NCBI GenBank assembly: GCA_964370165.1
Contig: CAYJIG010000007.1
Location: forward strand, 1 to 61,725
Reading direction: 5' to 3'
Source of the DNA: JAAYCI01 sp964370165
Lineage (GTDB): Bacteria; Bacillota; Clostridia; Oscillospirales; Ruminococcaceae
DNA: 61,725 nucleotides
Shown here: positions 60,466 to 61,725 of the stretch, one piece after another
Numbering within the stretch: the stretch's first letter is position 1
How the letters are laid out: every line of letters starts with the position of its first letter
The notes under the pieces: generated by a model
Told to the model about the DNA's origin: nothing
The model's input: the letters and a program-made list of their open reading frames with translations, nothing else
Database searches by the model: none
Program-made: the position numbers and the translations under genes

Positions 60466-61350
60466 ATGTCCGAGATGTTACGAGTGGATGACATATATTT
60501 TAGATATGACGAAAATCGCCCATACGCAGTGGATGGGCTTAGCCTCGATGTAAAAAAAGGTGAGTTTGTGGCGGTACTTGGTGCAAACGGATGCGGTAAA
60601 TCCACCTTGGCAAAGCATTTTAACGCTATATTTTTGCCTGAAAAAGGCACTGTATGGGTGCAGGGCATGGATACCCAAGACGAGGAAAAACTTTGGGACA
60701 TACGCCAAAATGTGGGCATGGTGTTTCAAAATCCCGATAATCAGATAGTGGCCACCATTGTAGAGGAAGACGTGGCTTTCGCGCTTGAAAATTTAGGTGT
60801 GCCCACGGAAGAAATGCACAAGCGCATAGATGAAGCACTAAAAGACACCGACACCGAGCGCTACAGAGACCGTCAGCCGCACAAGCTTTCAGGCGGTCAA
60901 AAACAGCGGGTGGCCATTGCGGGAATTTTGGCAATGAAGCCTGATTGCATAGTGCTGGACGAGGCAACCGCTATGCTGGATCCACGTGGCAGAGACAAAA
61001 TAATGAAAACAGTGAAACGGCTAAACCGTGAAAAAGGCATCACGGTGGTTTATATCACCCACTATATGGAAGAAGCCGTGATGGCAGATAAAGTAATGGT
61101 GATGAACAAAGGCAAATTTGTGCTGTGTGGAACGCCTAAAGAAGTGTTTTCAAAAGTAGAGGCTTTACGTGATATGCACCTTGATATCCCACAAAGTGCT
61201 GAACTTTGTGAAGAACTTTCTTCGCAAGATTTTCCCATGCCGCGAGGCATTTTAGATACCGAGGAATGTGCCCGTGCATTGTATGAAAAGCTTACAGGGC
61301 ATCCTTATAACGAAAGTAGCACGCAAAGCGGAGAAAAGGGGGCTGTGTAG
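60466..61350 (+). CDS. ecfA1: Energy-coupling factor transporter ATPase EcfA1
   Basis: One of two ATPases powering group II ECF vitamin transporters. Walker A is GANGCGKSTLA, the Q-loop is in MVFQNPDNQIVATIVEEDVA, the ABC signature is LSGGQKQRVAIAG, and Walker B is CIVLDEATAMLDP. The C-terminal extension to residue 294 is typical. The ATG follows TAGGAGGATG. The last base of its stop codon is the first base of the ecfA2 start. Confidence 0.95.
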   Translation: MSEMLRVDDIYFRYDENRPYAVDGLSLDVKKGEFVAVLGANGCGKSTLAKHFNAIFLPEKGTVWVQGMDTQDEEKLWDIRQNVGMVFQNPDNQIVATIVEEDVAFALENLGVPTEEMHKRIDEALKDTDTERYRDRQPHKLSGGQKQRVAIAGILAMKPDCIVLDEATAMLDPRGRDKIMKTVKRLNREKGITVVYITHYMEEAVMADKVMVMNKGKFVLCGTPKEVFSKVEALRDMHLDIPQSAELCEELSSQDFPMPRGILDTEECARALYEKLTGHPYNESSTQSGEKGAV

Positions 61351-61725
61351 TGGCAGATATAATAAAGGCAGAAAACCTTACTTATACCTACAACATCGGC
61401 CTGCCTGACGAGGTATGCGCCTTGAAAGGGGTGTCTTTTTCTGTTGCCGAGCACACTTTTTTAGGCGTGATAGGCTCTACCGGATGTGGCAAGTCTACCC
61501 TTATCACTCACTTTAATGGCTTGGCGAAACCTACGGATGGACGTATTTTTATTGACGGCAAGGACCCGTGGGAAACTCCAAAGGAAATACATAAGTTCAG
61601 GTTTTTATGTGGGCTGGTGTTTCAGTATCCTGAATACCAGCTGTTTGAAGAAACAGTGGAAAAAGACATCGCATATGGCCCTAAAAACATGGACCTTTCA
61701 GACGCCGAAGTGGCGCAGCGAGTGA
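61350..61725 (+). CDS. ecfA2: Energy-coupling factor transporter ATPase EcfA2 (3' truncated by window end)
   Basis: Second ATPase of the ECF module. The first 125 codons are in the window, starting with GTG at 61350. Walker A is GSTGCGKSTLI and the Q-loop is VFQYPEYQLFEETVEKDIA, the form typical of EcfA2. The start overlaps the stop of ecfA1 by 1 nt. ecfT would be expected next, outside the window. No fault is seen in the visible part. Confidence 0.94.
   Translation, partial: MADIIKAENLTYTYNIGLPDEVCALKGVSFSVAEHTFLGVIGSTGCGKSTLITHFNGLAKPTDGRIFIDGKDPWETPKEIHKFRFLCGLVFQYPEYQLFEETVEKDIAYGPKNMDLSDAEVAQRV

Noticed and set aside
61486..61725. 79-codon open frame at the window end
   Set aside because: It is a shadow in another frame of ecfA2, whose Walker A and Q-loop are read in the frame starting at 61350.

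Overview
The window looks like chromosomal DNA of a motile, low-to-moderate GC Gram-positive of class Clostridia (Bacillota). Signs for this are FliY with CheC-type domains, CheC/CheD, a FabK-type fatty acid operon with a MarR/FabT-like regulator, lipobox lipoproteins, ECF-transporter ATPases, an acetyltransferase set of the DUF4358/MBOAT/DHHW type, strong AGGAGG ribosome sites and many TTG/GTG starts. The family or genus cannot be fixed from the sequence alone. No phage, insertion sequence, rRNA or CRISPR array is visible.

Layout. (1) 1-14222, plus strand: the distal half of a flagellar/chemotaxis operon: motB (partial), fliM, fliY, cheY, fliO, fliP, fliQ, fliR, flhB, flhA, sigD, two rod/hook-type genes, cheC, cheD and a DUF342 (FapA-like) gene, closed by a strong terminator. 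fliL, flhF and flhG are missing from their usual places. A terminator-like hairpin lies between fliP and fliQ, and sigD seems to have its own promoter. (2) 14250-16382, minus: a 52-codon gene and typA, whose leader carries an intrinsic-terminator hairpin. (3) 16420-23755, minus: acyl-CoA synthetase, fabT-like regulator, acpP, fabK, fabD, fabG, fabF, fabZ, with palindromes over the promoter start and a 211-bp inverted-repeat element after fabZ. (4) 23816-27560: tRNA-Ser, L-asparaginase, then a minus-strand set of two GNAT acetyltransferases, DUF1801, GyrI-like and DUF1905 proteins. (5) 27738-33331: a large membrane c-di-GMP protein with one intact EAL and two degenerate GGDEF domains, a DUF5610-like gene behind a near-perfect sigma-D promoter, an RpiB-type isomerase and tRNA-Gln. 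(6) 33560-45876: AI-2E-type permease, glycosyltransferase, DUF6311-like membrane protein, RluA pseudouridine synthase, AEC permease, a DUF4299-like protein, HAD phosphatase, two-subunit class I fumarase, a PgsA-like enzyme with a repetitive tail, ProC and a YihY-type membrane protein. (7) 45886-48655, minus: an opine-dehydrogenase-family enzyme behind a protein that looks like a fused, diverged B12-dependent glutamate-mutase-type enzyme. (8) 48899-57115: DUF3298-like lipoprotein, an unknown AT-rich membrane protein, tRNA-Val(CAC), Gx-transporter plus ApbE, and the DUF4358/MBOAT/DHHW set. (9) 57111-61725, plus: ruvC, ruvA, ruvB, an RlmI-like methyltransferase, ecfA1 and the start of ecfA2.

How it fits together. 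The flagellar block encodes the export gate, the switch and sigma-D; the sigma-D promoter at 31540-31566 is a likely target of that sigma factor. The most promising candidate for something undescribed is the mutase-like/opine-dehydrogenase gene pair. Next come the 211-bp inverted-repeat element after the fab operon, the attenuator-like hairpins in fliP-fliQ and typA, and the fab operon that carries an acyl-CoA synthetase but no fabH. All homology statements come from reading motifs by eye; no database search was run.
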